A DNA stretch of 63,539 nucleotides from Mesostigma viride (lineage: Eukaryota; Streptophyta; Mesostigmatophyceae; Mesostigmatales; Mesostigmataceae): the NCBI GenBank assembly GCA_009746045.1, contig RPFO01000038.1, positions 814,107 to 877,645 on the forward strand. The letters run 5' to 3'. The notes beneath the pieces were generated by a model. It was not told the DNA's origin. It did no database searches and worked only from the letters and a program-made list of their open reading frames with translations. Numbering within the stretch: position 1 is the stretch's first letter; every line of letters begins with the position of its first letter. A program made the translations under genes and the position numbers. Shown here piece by piece: positions 32,468 through 43,900 of this stretch.

Positions 32468-34447
32468 TGAATTGAATTGAATTGAATTGTAACATAACTC
32501 CGTTGGGAGTATATGTAGCACATAGCCCTTGAGAGGGGGCATATGGCCTATCGTACATCCTAAGCTACTTCCTGCAAGGGTGGGGATGTAAAGGACCCCT
32601 GCTCTAGGTGCACCAGGGCACCTGCACCCTCATGGTCTATCACGCTATGCCCGGGTAAGGGGGGGAGCATGCCTGTGAGGGGGAAGATCATCATGGCTAT
32701 ACAAAACTAGAGCGTGGCATCTCAGCAGAGAGCAACTCTCTGCATGGGCACAGCATAACTAAATAAAGCTAGGCATCATCTGGAGTGTGGCTCATCATAG
32801 GCACACATGTACATGATTTTAAGTAAAGCGCGTGGCTTATAGCTGGGATAGTGCCTCTAGGAGGCGTACATGTACATGGCCACGGTCTATCTATTTTACA
32901 CTACTACTGCTGTATTCCCCTAAGCTGGGGCGTCTGGAGTCGCTGGGGTCGCGGGGGTCGCCTGCCAGGGCTTGTGGCCGACGTAGATGGCCGCCCCCTT
33001 CCAGTACACCGGCTGGCCCGCCTTGGTCTGCCGGAGCTGGAGGTAGGTCGGCCATAGCTCCCGTCGCCGTTGTTGCTGCGCCAGGGTCACTTGAGTCGTC
33101 ATCAAGGGTGAAGAGAGTCTTCTCGAGCCGCTTGCGGCGTCTGAGAAAAGAAATCTTATCCGCTGGGGTCTTAAAGGTGAGAAGGAGCGGGGGCGGCCCT
33201 GCCTTACCCCGCGCGCGGGGAACTGAAGGCGGTGGGCGACCAGCTCGATCTCACCAGTAAGGCCCATGCGATCAAGGATTTCTCTCTCAAAAGCACACGC
33301 AAGCTTCTCGGAATTCTCACCTTCCTCCATCTTGAGATTCTTGACAATGACGTTGAGGCTGCGCTTGGCAAGCTCGGCCTCCTCGCGGAGGTCAAGCGTC
33401 TGCCGCTGGAGCTGGGCTGCGACGGCGGAGGTGGTGGAGGTGGTGTGCTGCTTAAGCATGTCCGCCCAGGTCGTGATGGGAGGAGCATCGCCGGCCAGGC
33501 CAGCAGGGGCTGGCTTGGCGGCAATGTCCTTCACCACCTGGGCGGTGAGGCCTGCGGTGTTCTGCAAGACCTCGATAGCGATGGCATTGTCCTTAAGACG
33601 CTGGTCGATGTCGCGGAGCTGGGCGGTGATGGCGTCGGAGGAGGGGGTGGTGGCGGTGGAGGAGGCGAGGAGGGTGGAGGTGGCGGTGGAGATGGTGGGG
33701 AGCTCAGCAGCCAGCGTGCCGCCCATTGCCGCCACATCTGTGGCAAGGGGGGTCACGTGCTGCTCGAAAGCTTCCTTAAGGAGGGCGCGGATGGAGGATT
33801 CGGTCAAGGTGGTGGTGATGGGCTTGGGGGGCCAGAGCTCCCCGATGGAGCGTCCAAGGAGGGAGAAGAGGGCGTAGATCTGCAGCCGGGGGCGGGGGGC
33901 GGTGAAGATGTACTCGTACATATGGGCGATGCTGCTGCTGAGCATTGATGAGACGACCCTGATGGAAGAGCTGCTTGCACAGTTCAATAAGCGAGGCGGT
34001 GGATCCCCAGAACACGTAGTTCACGATGCGGTCTGCAGTGAGCTTGTCGAAAAAGCCGGGTTGGCTGGCGTCAAATTCGTCAAAAATCGGCTCGGCAGGG
34101 GCAGGGCGACTGCGCTTGGGTTCAGGCGACGCTGCTGGCGAGGCGAGTCCGAGAGGGGGCTGGGCGACCACTAGAGCTTGGCTAGTGGCGCCGCTGCCTT
34201 CTGGGCCGGTGGGCGAAGCTGCAGCCGGAGCTGCAGACGTATTTTCATTGCCGAGCGCAGCCGCTAGGCTGCGTTGCGTTGTTGTGCGTTTGCTCGTCAT
34301 AATAGCAGTTCGCGTAATAGCTGCAGGCTGGTCACAATACTGCGTTACAGCTGTAACCGTTTATAGTAGCAGATGCGCCTAGAAAAGATGCATCGGTTGC
34401 AAGTGATCTGACGGAATTTGGGGCTCAGACGATGCCCCCAGACGATG
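32468..34447 (-). mobile_element. Half-LINE copy D, nearly full length, nested in copy C
   Basis: Minus-oriented, 1,980 bp, between 12-bp duplications. In sense order it has a 147-bp 5' leader (34447-34301) unlike that of B1 and C, ORF1 (34300-32920), and a 3' UTR ending in the family hairpin and a (CAATT)n tail (about 32490-32468). It is the best preserved copy in the window. Its insertion into C's 3' UTR shows D is younger than C. Confidence 0.87.
32920..34300 (-). pseudogene. ORF1-like RNA-binding protein gene of copy D, one or two frame breaks
   Basis: Starts MTSKRTTTQRSLAAALGNEN (34300), with an Ala/Pro/Ser-rich N-terminus, then DEFDASQPGFFDKLTADRI and VNYVFWGSTASLIELCKQL. A frame change near 33900-33980 is followed by an intact 330-residue stretch: LQIYALFSLLGR, ALLKEAFEQHVTP, helical IDQRLKDNAIAIEVLQN, the coiled-coil-like LDLREEAELAKRSLNVIVKN (leading into the RRM-like fold), AFEREILDRMGL, AHRL, then ELWPTYLQLRQTKAG and VYWKGAAIYVGHKPW, stop at 32920. 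No apurinic endonuclease or reverse transcriptase is present. It is the best template for the family protein (~455 aa). Confidence 0.75.
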
Positions 34448-34459
34448 ACCCCAGATGAT
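34448..34459. repeat. Target-site duplication, right copy (half-LINE D)
   Basis: ACCCCAGATGAT, identical to 32456-32467. The 3' UTR of copy C resumes here. Confidence 0.85.
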
Positions 34460-34759
34460 GCCTAGCTTTATTTAGTTCTGTTGTGCCTATGCAGGAGTAA
34501 CTCTCTGCTGAGACGCCATGCCCTAGCTTCTTTGTATAGCTATGCTGATCTTCCCCCCCATGACAGGCTCCCCCTTCGCTGGGCATAGCTTGAAGATCAT
34601 GGGGATGCAAGTGCCCTGGTGCACCTAGAGCAAGGGTCCTTTACATCCCCACCCTTGCAGGAAGTAGCTTAGGATGTATGATAGGCCATATGCCCCCTCT
34701 CAAGGGCTATGTGCTACATATACTCCCAACGGAGTTATGTTACAATTCAATTCAATTCA

Positions 34760-34771
34760 ATGCTTAAACGT
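34760..34771. repeat. Target-site duplication, right copy (half-LINE C)
   Basis: ATGCTTAAACGT, identical to 30731-30742. Confidence 0.85.
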
Positions 34772-35234
34772 GATACAATATTCGCTAAGTGTGCAGTCTT
34801 TGTTTTATCGACAATTAAAAGCATGGCGTGGCTAAACATTATGACGTCCGTCCTATAGTCAGCAGAGTTGGTGCGAGAGGTCCCCAGTTCGATTCCGGTC
34901 GGATTCGTTTGCAGATCGCGTTTTTCCGCATTTTCCGCGGACCGGCACTGGACGCGAATGGTTTTCACCTTTGCGGCGTGCCAAATCAGATTATGACTGG
35001 CATGATAAATCTGTTATTATTGGCCGGGTTGCCACAGTCCCAGGCCCCGCGCAGGCGCGAATGTAGGGATACTGGTCAGAACAGCCAATCTTGGCGCACC
35101 TTCTGCGCAAGCACCCATGCACCAGCCCAGCAGTAATAGGCACTCTGATGCACCTGAGAAATACGCTCATTGGATATGTGCTTGCCAGATGTCTTCGGCG
35201 TGCGGGTGAGGTACTGCCAAGGCAACATTAGGGC
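34772..35234. other. Gene-free spacer with a B-box-like motif
   Basis: GTTCGATTCC near 34888 resembles an RNA polymerase III B box, but the flanks do not fold as a tRNA. Otherwise nothing recognised. Confidence 0.4.
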
Positions 35235-35247
35235 ATTTGTAAGCGGC
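35235..35247. repeat. Target-site duplication, left copy (Penelope 3' stub)
   Basis: ATTTGTAAGCGGC, repeated at 35531-35543. Confidence 0.85.
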
Positions 35248-35530
35248 GGGGAGAGCGATCGCAGCGATGGTGCTCACCACTAGACACTCCCGGCCAGTTA
35301 GGCTTGAAACACACGCCCTGATCAAGCAAGCTGTTTCTGGCCCCACCGCCTAAGTCATCTAATCGCTCTTCACGTAAGCCAGCCATAATTTCAATAAACA
35401 AGGCTACACATTTCCATCTCCGTTCATATTCATCATCCTGACTCCTGGAAAACGCGGAAAAGATACGGCAGGCTCAAGCTACCATGGTCCAGATTCTCCC
35501 GATTTCTGGCCTGCGCTGGTTGTCTCCTTG
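35248..35530 (+). mobile_element. Severely 5'-truncated Penelope-like insertion (3' UTR only)
   Basis: 283 bp matching the reverse complement of about 9894-10185, roughly 90 percent identical by eye. It ends ...GTCTCCTTG, the same terminus as the full unit. The 13-bp duplications on each side prove an independent insertion. It fixes the exact 3' end of the family, and it differs enough from the 9.9-17.2 kb copies to be older. Confidence 0.87.
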
Positions 35531-35543
35531 ATTTGTAAGCGGC
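35531..35543. repeat. Target-site duplication, right copy (Penelope 3' stub)
   Basis: ATTTGTAAGCGGC, identical to 35235-35247. Confidence 0.85.
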
Positions 35544-36300
35544 ACCCGAAAAGGGCTTGTCATGGCTACAATGCCTTGCCTGTGCTGCCTCTATGCCATC
35601 AAAAAACGTGCATGGCCATCCATGCCTGCCCTCGGCATGTCTCCCACCCCATGCCACGAGGGTCAACCATTGTCGCCAGGGTCATCCCTTGTCGCACCAA
35701 CAGGGAATCCTCAAGAACACCTCAGCGCACGTTATTACCATGGCATCCAACCGCTAATTGTCCACCACTACTGGTCCGCCGGGGCAGGCGAAGGCTGGCC
35801 GGTCCCTTGAGGCGCGTTCTCGTCCTCCTTCTTGGCCTTCGCCTTGAACCAGCGGCAGCGATCGGGCACACAGTGGCAGTGTGGCATCATCGGCTTGCTG
35901 CAGTGCCTGCGGGCATACCGGCACACAAGCAGACAAGCAACGCAGGCACGCAGACAGTCGTGCGACTGCCAACCGCATCAGCACAGAGGCACAGCAACAG
36001 TGGCAGCACTACGAGACCTCTCTCCCTAACAGCAACCACCTCTCTAAAACAACCCCGGCTAGCATACACGACAACAACGCAATTCTAATGGAAACCATGA
36101 CTCCAACAAGACAACCCTGATGGATAACACTACCTGCAGTGCAACAAAGCATGGCAACACCGGTTCATGCTTGTGACTAAATGAGACGACCAGCAGCTAC
36201 TGGCAACATGGCCTTTGTATGTAATGTAGTGGGGAACACCACGTGACAGGGTGGCAGGGTGTTCCCTTTAAAGCCCTCCCCACGACAGGGCTGCGCATTG
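35544..36300. other. Gene-free stretch
   Basis: Several open frames on both strands (for example 35528-36088 +) have no recognisable family, no clear splice context and biased composition. No gene is supported. Confidence 0.45.
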
Positions 36301-36795
36301 TCCTGCCGCTGCGCAAGGCAACCCCCCAACAGTGATCGTGACCTGTATAATGACCTGTGAGTTCCATGCTATGGCTTCGCAAGGCAACCACCCAACAGTG
36401 ATAGTGACCAGTATAGTGACCAATGGTTCCATGCTATCGCTTCTATCGCTTCGCAAGGCAACCACCCAACAGTGATCGTGACCAGTATAGTGACCAATGG
36501 TTCCATGCTATCGCTTCGCAAGGCAACCACCCAACAGTGATGGTGCCCAGTATAGTGACCAATGGTTCCATGCTATCGCTTCGCAAGGCAACCACCCAAC
36601 AGTGATGGTGCCCAGTATAGTGACCAATGGTTCCATGCTATCGCTTCGCAAGGCAACCACCCAACAGTGATAGTGCCCAGTATAGTGACCAATGCTTCCA
36701 TGCTATCGCTTCGCAAGGCAACCACCCAACAGTGATAGTGACCAGTATAGAGACCTGTGAGTTCCATGCTGCCGCTTCGCAAGGCAACCACCACC
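36301..36795. repeat. 65-bp minisatellite, about seven units
   Basis: Unit core cgcttcgcaaggcaaccacc followed by caacagtgat-gtg-ccagtatag and tgaccaatggttccatgcta. Starts are spaced 65 bp apart, except for one unit with a 9-bp internal duplication near 36441. Outer units are more diverged. Confidence 0.9.
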
Positions 36796-36901
36796 AAAAA
36801 TGGTTGCCTTCCCATTTCAATTTTTCTTGTCAACATGCAGTGGGCGTCCATACCATACATCGCACCCATCCTCAGGGTGCACCCATGTCCGCGTGGGGAG
36901 A

Positions 36902-38088
36902 AAACAAGGGGGGGAAGGGGGGGAGGGGGGGAAGGGGGGAAGGGGGGGGGGGGGAAGGGGGGAAGGGGGGAAGGGGGGGGGGGGAAGGGGGGAAGGGGGG
37001 AAGGGGGGGGGGAAGGGGGGGAAGGGGGGGAAGGGGGGGAAGGGGGGAAGGGGGGGAAGGGGGGGAAGGGGGGAAGGGGGGGAAGGGGGAAGGGGGAAGG
37101 GGGGGAAGGGGGAAGGGGGGAAGGGGGGAAGGGGAAGGGGGGAAGGGGGGGAAGGGGGGGAAGGGGGGAAGGGGGGAAGGGGGGAAGGGGGGAAGGGGGG
37201 GAAGGGGGGGAAGGGGGGAAGGGGGGGAAGGGGGAGGGGGAAGGGGGGGAAGGGGGGAAGGGGGGAAGGGGGGGGGAAGGGGGGAAGGGGGCGGAAGGGG
37301 GGAAGGGGGGAAGGGGGGGAAGGGGGGGAAGGGGGGGAAGGGGGGGAAGGGGGGAAGGGGGAAGGGGGGGGAAGGGGGAAGGGGGGAAGGGGGAAGGGGG
37401 GGAAGGGGGGAAGGGGGGAAGGGGGGGAAGGGGGGGAGGGGGGGAAGGGGGAAGGGGGGAAGGGGGGAAGGGGGGAAGGGGGGAAGGGGGGAAGGGGGGG
37501 AAGGGGGGAAGGGGGGAAGGGGGGGGGGGAAGGGGGGAAGGGGGGAAGGGGGGGAAGGGGGAAGGGGGGAGGGGGGGGAAGGGGGGGAAGGGGGGGAAGG
37601 GGGAAGGGGGGGAAGGGGGGAAGGGGGGAAGGGGGGAAGGGGGAAGGGGGGAAGGGGGGGAAGGGGGGAAGGGGGAAGGGGGGGAAGGGGGGAAGGGGGA
37701 AGGGGGGGAAGGGGGGGAAGGGGGGAAGGGGGGGAAGGGGGGAAGGGGGGAAGGGGGGAAGGGGGAAGGGGGGAAGGGGGGAAGGGGGAAGGGGGGGAAG
37801 GGGGGAAGGGGGGGAAGGGGGGAAGGGGGAAGGGGGGAAGGGGGGGAAGGGGGGGAAGGGGGGGAAGGGGGGGAAGGGGGGAAGGGGGGAAGGGGGGGAA
37901 GGGGGGGAAGGGGGGAAGGGGGGAAGGGGGGGAAGGGGGAAGGGGGGAAGGGGGGAAGGGGGGGAAGGGGGGGAAGGGGGGAAGGGGGAAGGGAAGGGGG
38001 GAAGGGGCGGAAGGGGCGGAAGGGAGGGAAGGGGGGGAAGGGGCGGAAGGGGCGGAAGGGGGGGAAGGGGGGGAAGGGGGGGAAGGGA
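36902..38088. repeat. 1.2-kb G/A tract, (G4-8 AA)n
   Basis: Almost every base is G, broken by AA pairs every 5-9 bases and very few C. Three frames are open through it and give Gly/Arg/Glu/Lys-rich translations, which is a composition effect. The plus strand has a dense series of G runs able to form quadruplexes; the minus strand is pure C/T. Confidence 0.95.
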
Positions 38089-38224
38089 GTTATATTAATT
38101 TAAAAGTACGTGATTGTGTAACGTGGGTACCAAGAAAGGAACCATCCACCATACACAACCAGAAGGAGGGAGGGCACCCTAGCTTCTCTCGATGCCTCGA
38201 GTGGGCAGGCCACAGAGGACTCTC

Positions 38225-38340
38225 TCTGCATCATGGTGCAGGCCCAACTGTGGGTGCAATAAAGCTTCGACATAGCAAAAGCATAGTGAATGCAGTAAGG
38301 CTTCCCCATGGTCCAGAGCCCACAGACAGGAATGGGGGCT
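38225..38340 (-). repeat. Inverted copy of the repeat at 25310-25425
   Basis: On the minus strand, ctggaccatgggga-gcctta, tttgctatg-cgaagctttat and tgcacccaca match the SINE-like repeat at 25240-25561. No AATT tail remains here. Confidence 0.55.
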
Positions 38341-38349
38341 GTATTGTTC

Positions 38350-40559
38350 TAATCACCGCATTCTGGAGCTGTTGAGGATAACGTGCCAACAGGCCAACGT
38401 TGTGGGGTGTCCCAGGGGCAGAGGGCGGGGACGTACTCGCTGGTGATGGGCAGGGGTGGCAGGAAAGGCGGAGTACCTAGGACTGCTAAGGCATCTATAG
38501 CTCCTGAGAACAGATCACCCAGTACTCACTGGCACAGTTTGTACCCGATGACCGGGGCGATGCGGTAGTGGGTCTGGCGTTTGCCACGTTTAGACTTCGA
38601 AACCTGAGTGCTCGAGGCAGATCAGAAGGCGGGCCGGCAAAGAGGGGGCATTGAGGAAGCGACAAAGCAGGCATTGACAGGCAGGTAAACGCCAAGTTCT
38701 ACAGGATTAAGATACAGAGAGCCAGAGATGCACCGCTCCTCGCATTACGCATGCAAGGAATGTCTAGCGGCAGCTGGCCAGGCTCGTTTCTGCGCACGTG
38801 AAGCAGGCACGAGCGAAATGGGAAGAAACGGCGCTGACTGCTTACGAGGACAAGGCGCGAGACAAGCCCCCGTCGTGCGTGACATGTAAAAAATAACACA
38901 CCTTTCTCTTCGGCACAGCGAGCAGCTCATGGATTCCGGGAGGCGCTTGTGCAGCTGGTAGGGTAGGTGGAGCGGGTGCACTTTCTTGTCTCCATGTGAA
39001 ACCAGTGGAAGAGAGGCTTGTGCAGGTCCTGGACCACAGATGGTTTACAACTATCCTTCTGCTTTGCTCCACCCCCTGTCGAAGCAGCGAGCCAAAATAC
39101 ACCATCCTTGCGGGTTCAATAGCGACTAGACAGCTCGCAAGCGGATGAATTTAGCATGCCTCCTCGACATGAGGGTCACTGCCGAGGCACGAGCGTTACC
39201 GCTACCGGCGATGCTGCTATCGCAAGCCCTAAAATAGCTTCGAAACGGCTCTGAATCGCTCAGCAACACGCGCTTAATAGCTGTAAAAATGTGCGTGGAC
39301 GACGCAGTTGTCCTTTATGCCACCCGCTTATAAAGCACGGACGAGTGACGGCCATGGACAGCATTACACAAACCACGAGAATGTTATGCCAACTGTCGTA
39401 CCAACGTTTCCCACTCCCCCACAGGGCACTGAGGGCAGGGTTGATTGTCGAAGTCCATACAGTCAGTCGTTCTGTACTTTACTGTAACAAGGAATACCTG
39501 GTCATCAACACACCACAAGGTAATGGGGATATGAGGAACCTCCCCCTACTTTATTTCATTTGACCTTTATTAGAAGGATCCTCGGTTGAGGATCTAAAAA
39601 TTGAGATAGGCCGCTTGTTTCGGGATAAGCGCACGGTCAAAAACAGTAAAAGGCGGTTTGTGAGACCGATGTGAGCTTATCCCGCGGCAAGATATTCTTT
39701 GGTGGGTCGAGCAAGCATTATATTGCCTGCAGGTGGCGTACCCTCGTCTCGCGCTTTTCGATCTGATCGGATGGCTATTAATCGATCCAAGATAGACGCC
39801 GCGCTGGAGCCCAAAGCGCGTTCGTGGCATCCGCCAGCAGAAGGCTGTCATGCTGTCAGCGACGCCTGCACCTGGAAATGGGGTTATTACTTGTCACTCG
39901 GGAGTCAACACAACGTAAACGATGGGTCCCCTAATACAATGAAGGCGTCTCGACTACCGAATGTAATTCATATTGAAGACTGCTAGGCGCATGGATGTTA
40001 CAGGTTAAACTTTGGCTTCGTGGGTCTTTCCACGCTGATGGCGAGTTTCGGTGCTGCAAAGCGTGAAGTTTACGACAAGGAAAGCCGTAGGGAGTAAGCA
40101 TTTCCCAGAGAATCACCTTACCTGGGCTGGCTTGCAGACATTTGATTTTCATGTGATAGAGTGAACCCTTGTTTATTACTTTATGCACAGTTGCTGCAAT
40201 TGTGTTATGCCGTGGGTTTGCCATCGGTAATTTCCTGGTGCAGAATGTCTTGATGCCAAATTATGTGTCGGACATTGCATGGTCGTAGCCTCCCAAAATA
40301 TAGGTGGCGTTGTTGGTACAGGCCGCATGTAACGCGGCAGGCTACTAACTAGGCATACTTCCACGGACGCTTTGGTTTATTATAGTAATGACACCGCAGG
40401 GGATTAATTGTGCAAAAAGGGGTAAGCCGTTCTGTTATAATAAGTTAAGTACTAGATCCCATTATCTGCCAATAACAAACAACAGCATTTGGTCATTAGC
40501 CAAACAATTCGTGTTTATTCCCCCCCCCTGCCTTCTCCCTCCCTTGCTATTCCCGGCAG
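38350..40559. other. No supported gene; expected location of the FRA10AC1 5' exon
   Basis: Open frames such as 39291-39563 (+) and 39699-39986 (+) have no recognisable product. In plants the protein begins with a short basic segment before the helix coded at 40560; a matching exon ending in phase 2 was not found, so the true start of the next gene may lie here or further upstream. Confidence 0.4.
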
Positions 40560-40822
40560 GTACTACCGAGCACATTTGCAAGGATTAAACGCTTTTGACC
40601 GCCACAAGAAATTTCTGTCAGATTATGGTGCGGTTTTTTTCCCTCAAGTATTCCCTTCTGGAAATATGAGTGTGATCAGGTGTGCTCAGGGGGCTGCGGA
40701 GTCCTTGACAGGGTGGTGTGGAAATGGCAGGCGTCGAGAGTAGCATTATCTTTGGTTTGGACGTATGAGTGGTATCCAGGGTGTCATGAACTCTCTCTCT
40801 CTATTTATTTATCTATCTATCC

Positions 40823-40917
<95 letters not shown>

Positions 40918-43900
40918 GATCGATCTATCGATCTATCGATCTATCGATCGATCGATCGATCGATCTCACACATACATAGACATACACACACATCCCTTTT
41001 TATAGTAAGTTGGAGACCAAACAGAGTGGCCTTGCGAAGCATTAGCGTGCAACAGAAATTACCCGAGCTCATGGCCTTTCAGCTAAAAGCTGTTGGATAT
41101 GCCTTTTCTATCCCTTTTTCTTTGTTGCAATACGGACAGTCCGTTAGTGAGGCACCCAAAGTCTTTTGCTGGCTAGGCGCCACCATTTGACGGGTTCTCG
41201 TGAAGCACTGTGGAAGTGACATCTAGTTTCAAGGCATATGTGCCCCTGTGCAGCTTGTGTGGCATCTCTTCGTACTTGTGGCCTAGGACTGGGGCATCGG
41301 ACCCTTCCAAGTCAACGGCTCACCCTCACATAGCCTGGCATGCATGTATGCAAATGAAGTGGCAAGGTATCTTGAGCCATGCACACTCCATTACCACGCA
41401 TTCCTATTGCCACGCAGCTCTTGACTTGCCGGTCTGTGGTCTAAGATTGTGCCTCGAGACAGGGCCGTTTGAATCAGACGACTACACAATAGTGAGCATG
41501 GTCATCGCTAGAACAGCAGTTCTAAATAACACGAGCGGGTGCCACCCAGGCCGCGACTTTCTTTCACAGCACGCCCCGTCATCCTGGCGGGGCACTCACA
41601 AGAGGGGTTGCTTCACATGAGGGGTCGCGGTGCTTGTATCTCACCCACGTAACTAGGCTGCTTTGCTTCACAAGAGGGGTTTACCGGCCTTAAAAGCTCC
41701 CCCCTCTTTCCCTTGCTGTTTGCCATGGCCGTGACTTGCCTGTGTGCTATCCTTGGGACCAGCGCTGTTCTATGGAGGCGAGTCAGGCCCGTCCAGCGAT
41801 CCCCCGTTTCCGCTCAAGACGGATGAAGACGTGCTGCGGGAGCACCACCGGTGAGGCGCGAGCGTGCCCAGCATGCGTCATGGGCATGTATGTCGCGTGC
41901 TCTAATACATCACTGCACAAGGTTGCTTTGTGGACTTGTAAGTCCTATAGATTGGGAAGCCAACCACCCATGGACATATTGATCCATGTGGGCTGACGGA
42001 ATGACGCCAAACTCTGGGTCAACACCTTCGGCCAAGAACGCCTTCACCAAGGCTTTTTCATGGAAGCCCGCACAGTCGGCGCCTCCACTATGCCCGCTTG
42101 CACTATGCCCGTTAGTGTTTAAGGCTGCATGCTTCATGCTGCCACCGCACCGTAGATCCCACCGCAGAGGCTAGCCAATGCCCTGGGTCCCACCATCTAC
42201 TTATTTTCCCCCTTTCCCGTTTTTCAAGGCTCCACACACACGACAAACTCTGTCACCTGCCTAACACCTGCCCCTCTACCTGTGCCCCCTGTTACGTGCT
42301 GGTCACACGTGCCTGTGTTGCGGTGCGTGCGCCCGTGCTGTGTTGGGGCGTGGTTACCTATCAAATGTGTGTTGGGGGCGTTTCTACATGGGGTCATGGA
42401 ATGCATGTTGGGGTGTGTGTATATGGGGTCATGGAATGCATCCCCAACGTCGCTCCGATGACCCCAACGCCGCACAGCTTCCTGCGCTCGGACGAGGACG
42501 ATGCCGGCACCTCGTGGGAGCAGCGGCTCGCCAAGCGATACTACGACAAGTTATTTAAAGAGTGAGTGGAAGAATAACAAATGGCCATCTTGCACTGTGA
42601 CAAGCGGTTGATGGAGGGAATGAGGGGTGGGAGGGCGTGGCTGTGCGATGACAAGCGGTTGATGGAGGGAGTGAGGGGTGGGAGGGCGTGGCTGTGCGAT
42701 GACAAGCGGTTGATGGAGGGAGTGAGGGGTGGGAGGGCGTGGCTGTGCGATGACAAGCGGTTGATGGAGGGAGTGAGGGGTGGGAGGGCGTGGCTGTGCG
42801 ATGACAAGCGGTTGATGGAGGGAGTGAGGGGTGGGAGGGCGTGGCTGTGCGATGACAAGCGGTTGATGGAGGGAGTGAGGGGTGGGAGGGCGTGGCTGTG
42901 CGATGACAAGTGGTTGATGGAGGGAGGGAGGGGTGGGAGGGCGTGGCTGTGCGATGACAAGCGGTTGATGGAGGGAGTGAGGGGTGGGAGGGCGTGGCTG
43001 TGCGATGACAAGCGGTTGATGGAGGGAGGGAGGGGTGGGAGGGCGTGGCTGTGCGATGACAAGTGGTTGATGGAGGGAGTGAGGGTGGGAGGGCGTGGCT
43101 GTGCGATGACAAGCGGTTGATGGAGGGAGGGAGGGGTGGGAGGGCGTGGCTGTGCGATTACTAGCCGTTGATGGAGGGAGTGAGGGGTGGGAGGGCGTGG
43201 CTGTGCGATGACAAGCGGTTGATGGAGGGAGGGAGGGGTGGGAGGGCGTGGCTGTGCGATTACTAGCCGTTGATGGAGGGAGTGAGGGGTGGGAGGGCGT
43301 GGCTGTGCGATGACAAGCGGTTGATGGAGGGAGTGAGGGGTGGGAGGGCGTGGCTGTGCGATGACAAGCGGTTGATGGAGGGAGTGAGGGGTGGGAGGGC
43401 GAGGCTGTGCGATGACAAGCCGTTGATGGAGGGAGTGAGGGGTGGGAGGGCGTGGCTGTGCAATGACAAGCGGTTGATGGAGGGAGTGAGGGGTGGGAGG
43501 GCGTGGCTGTGCGATGACAAGTGGTTGATGGAGGGAGTGAGGTGTGGGAGGGCGTGGCTGTGCGATGACAAGTCGTTGATGGACGGAGTGAGGGGTGGGA
43601 TGGCGTGGCTGTGCGATGACAAGCGGTTGATGGAGGGAGTGAGGGGTGGGAGGGCGTGGCTGTGCGATGACAAGTGGTTGATGGAGGGAGGGAGGGGTGG
43701 GAGGGCGTGGCTGTGCGATGACAAGTGGTTGATGGAGGGAGTGAGGGGTGGGAGGGCGTGGCTGTGCGATGACAAGCGGTTGATGGAGGAGTGAGGGGTG
43801 GGAGGGCGTGGCTGTGCGATGACAAGCGGTTGATGGAGGGAGTGAGGGGTGGGAGGGCGTGGCTGTGCGATGACAAGCGGTTGATGGAGGGAGTGAGGGG

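Larger units (their letters stand above)
30743..34759 (+). mobile_element. Half-LINE copy C, interrupted by copy D
   Basis: Plus-oriented element in two parts. The first is 30743-32467: 5' leader with the gagccacgaggtagcc block, ORF1, and start of the 3' UTR. The second is 34448-34759: rest of the 3' UTR, hairpin ACTCC-CAAC-GGAGT at about 34721-34734, and a (CAATT)n tail. A second element (32468-34447, opposite strand) sits inside its 3' UTR. The 12-bp target duplications at 30731-30742 and 34760-34771 define the outer insertion. Without D it would be about 2.04 kb. It encodes no reverse transcriptase. Confidence 0.85.

Noticed and set aside
34854-34930. Possible tRNA gene (GTTCGATTCC B-box-like motif)
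   Set aside because: The T arm pairs poorly, and no acceptor stem or anticodon arm could be built.
36627-38375. Plus-strand frame of 582 codons, Gly/Arg/Lys/Glu-rich
   Set aside because: It is the translation of the G/A tract plus the 65-bp minisatellite; all three frames are open for the same compositional reason.
38745-39105. Minus-strand cysteine-containing frames as a zinc-finger gene
   Set aside because: No recognisable spacing, no splice partner and no family resemblance.
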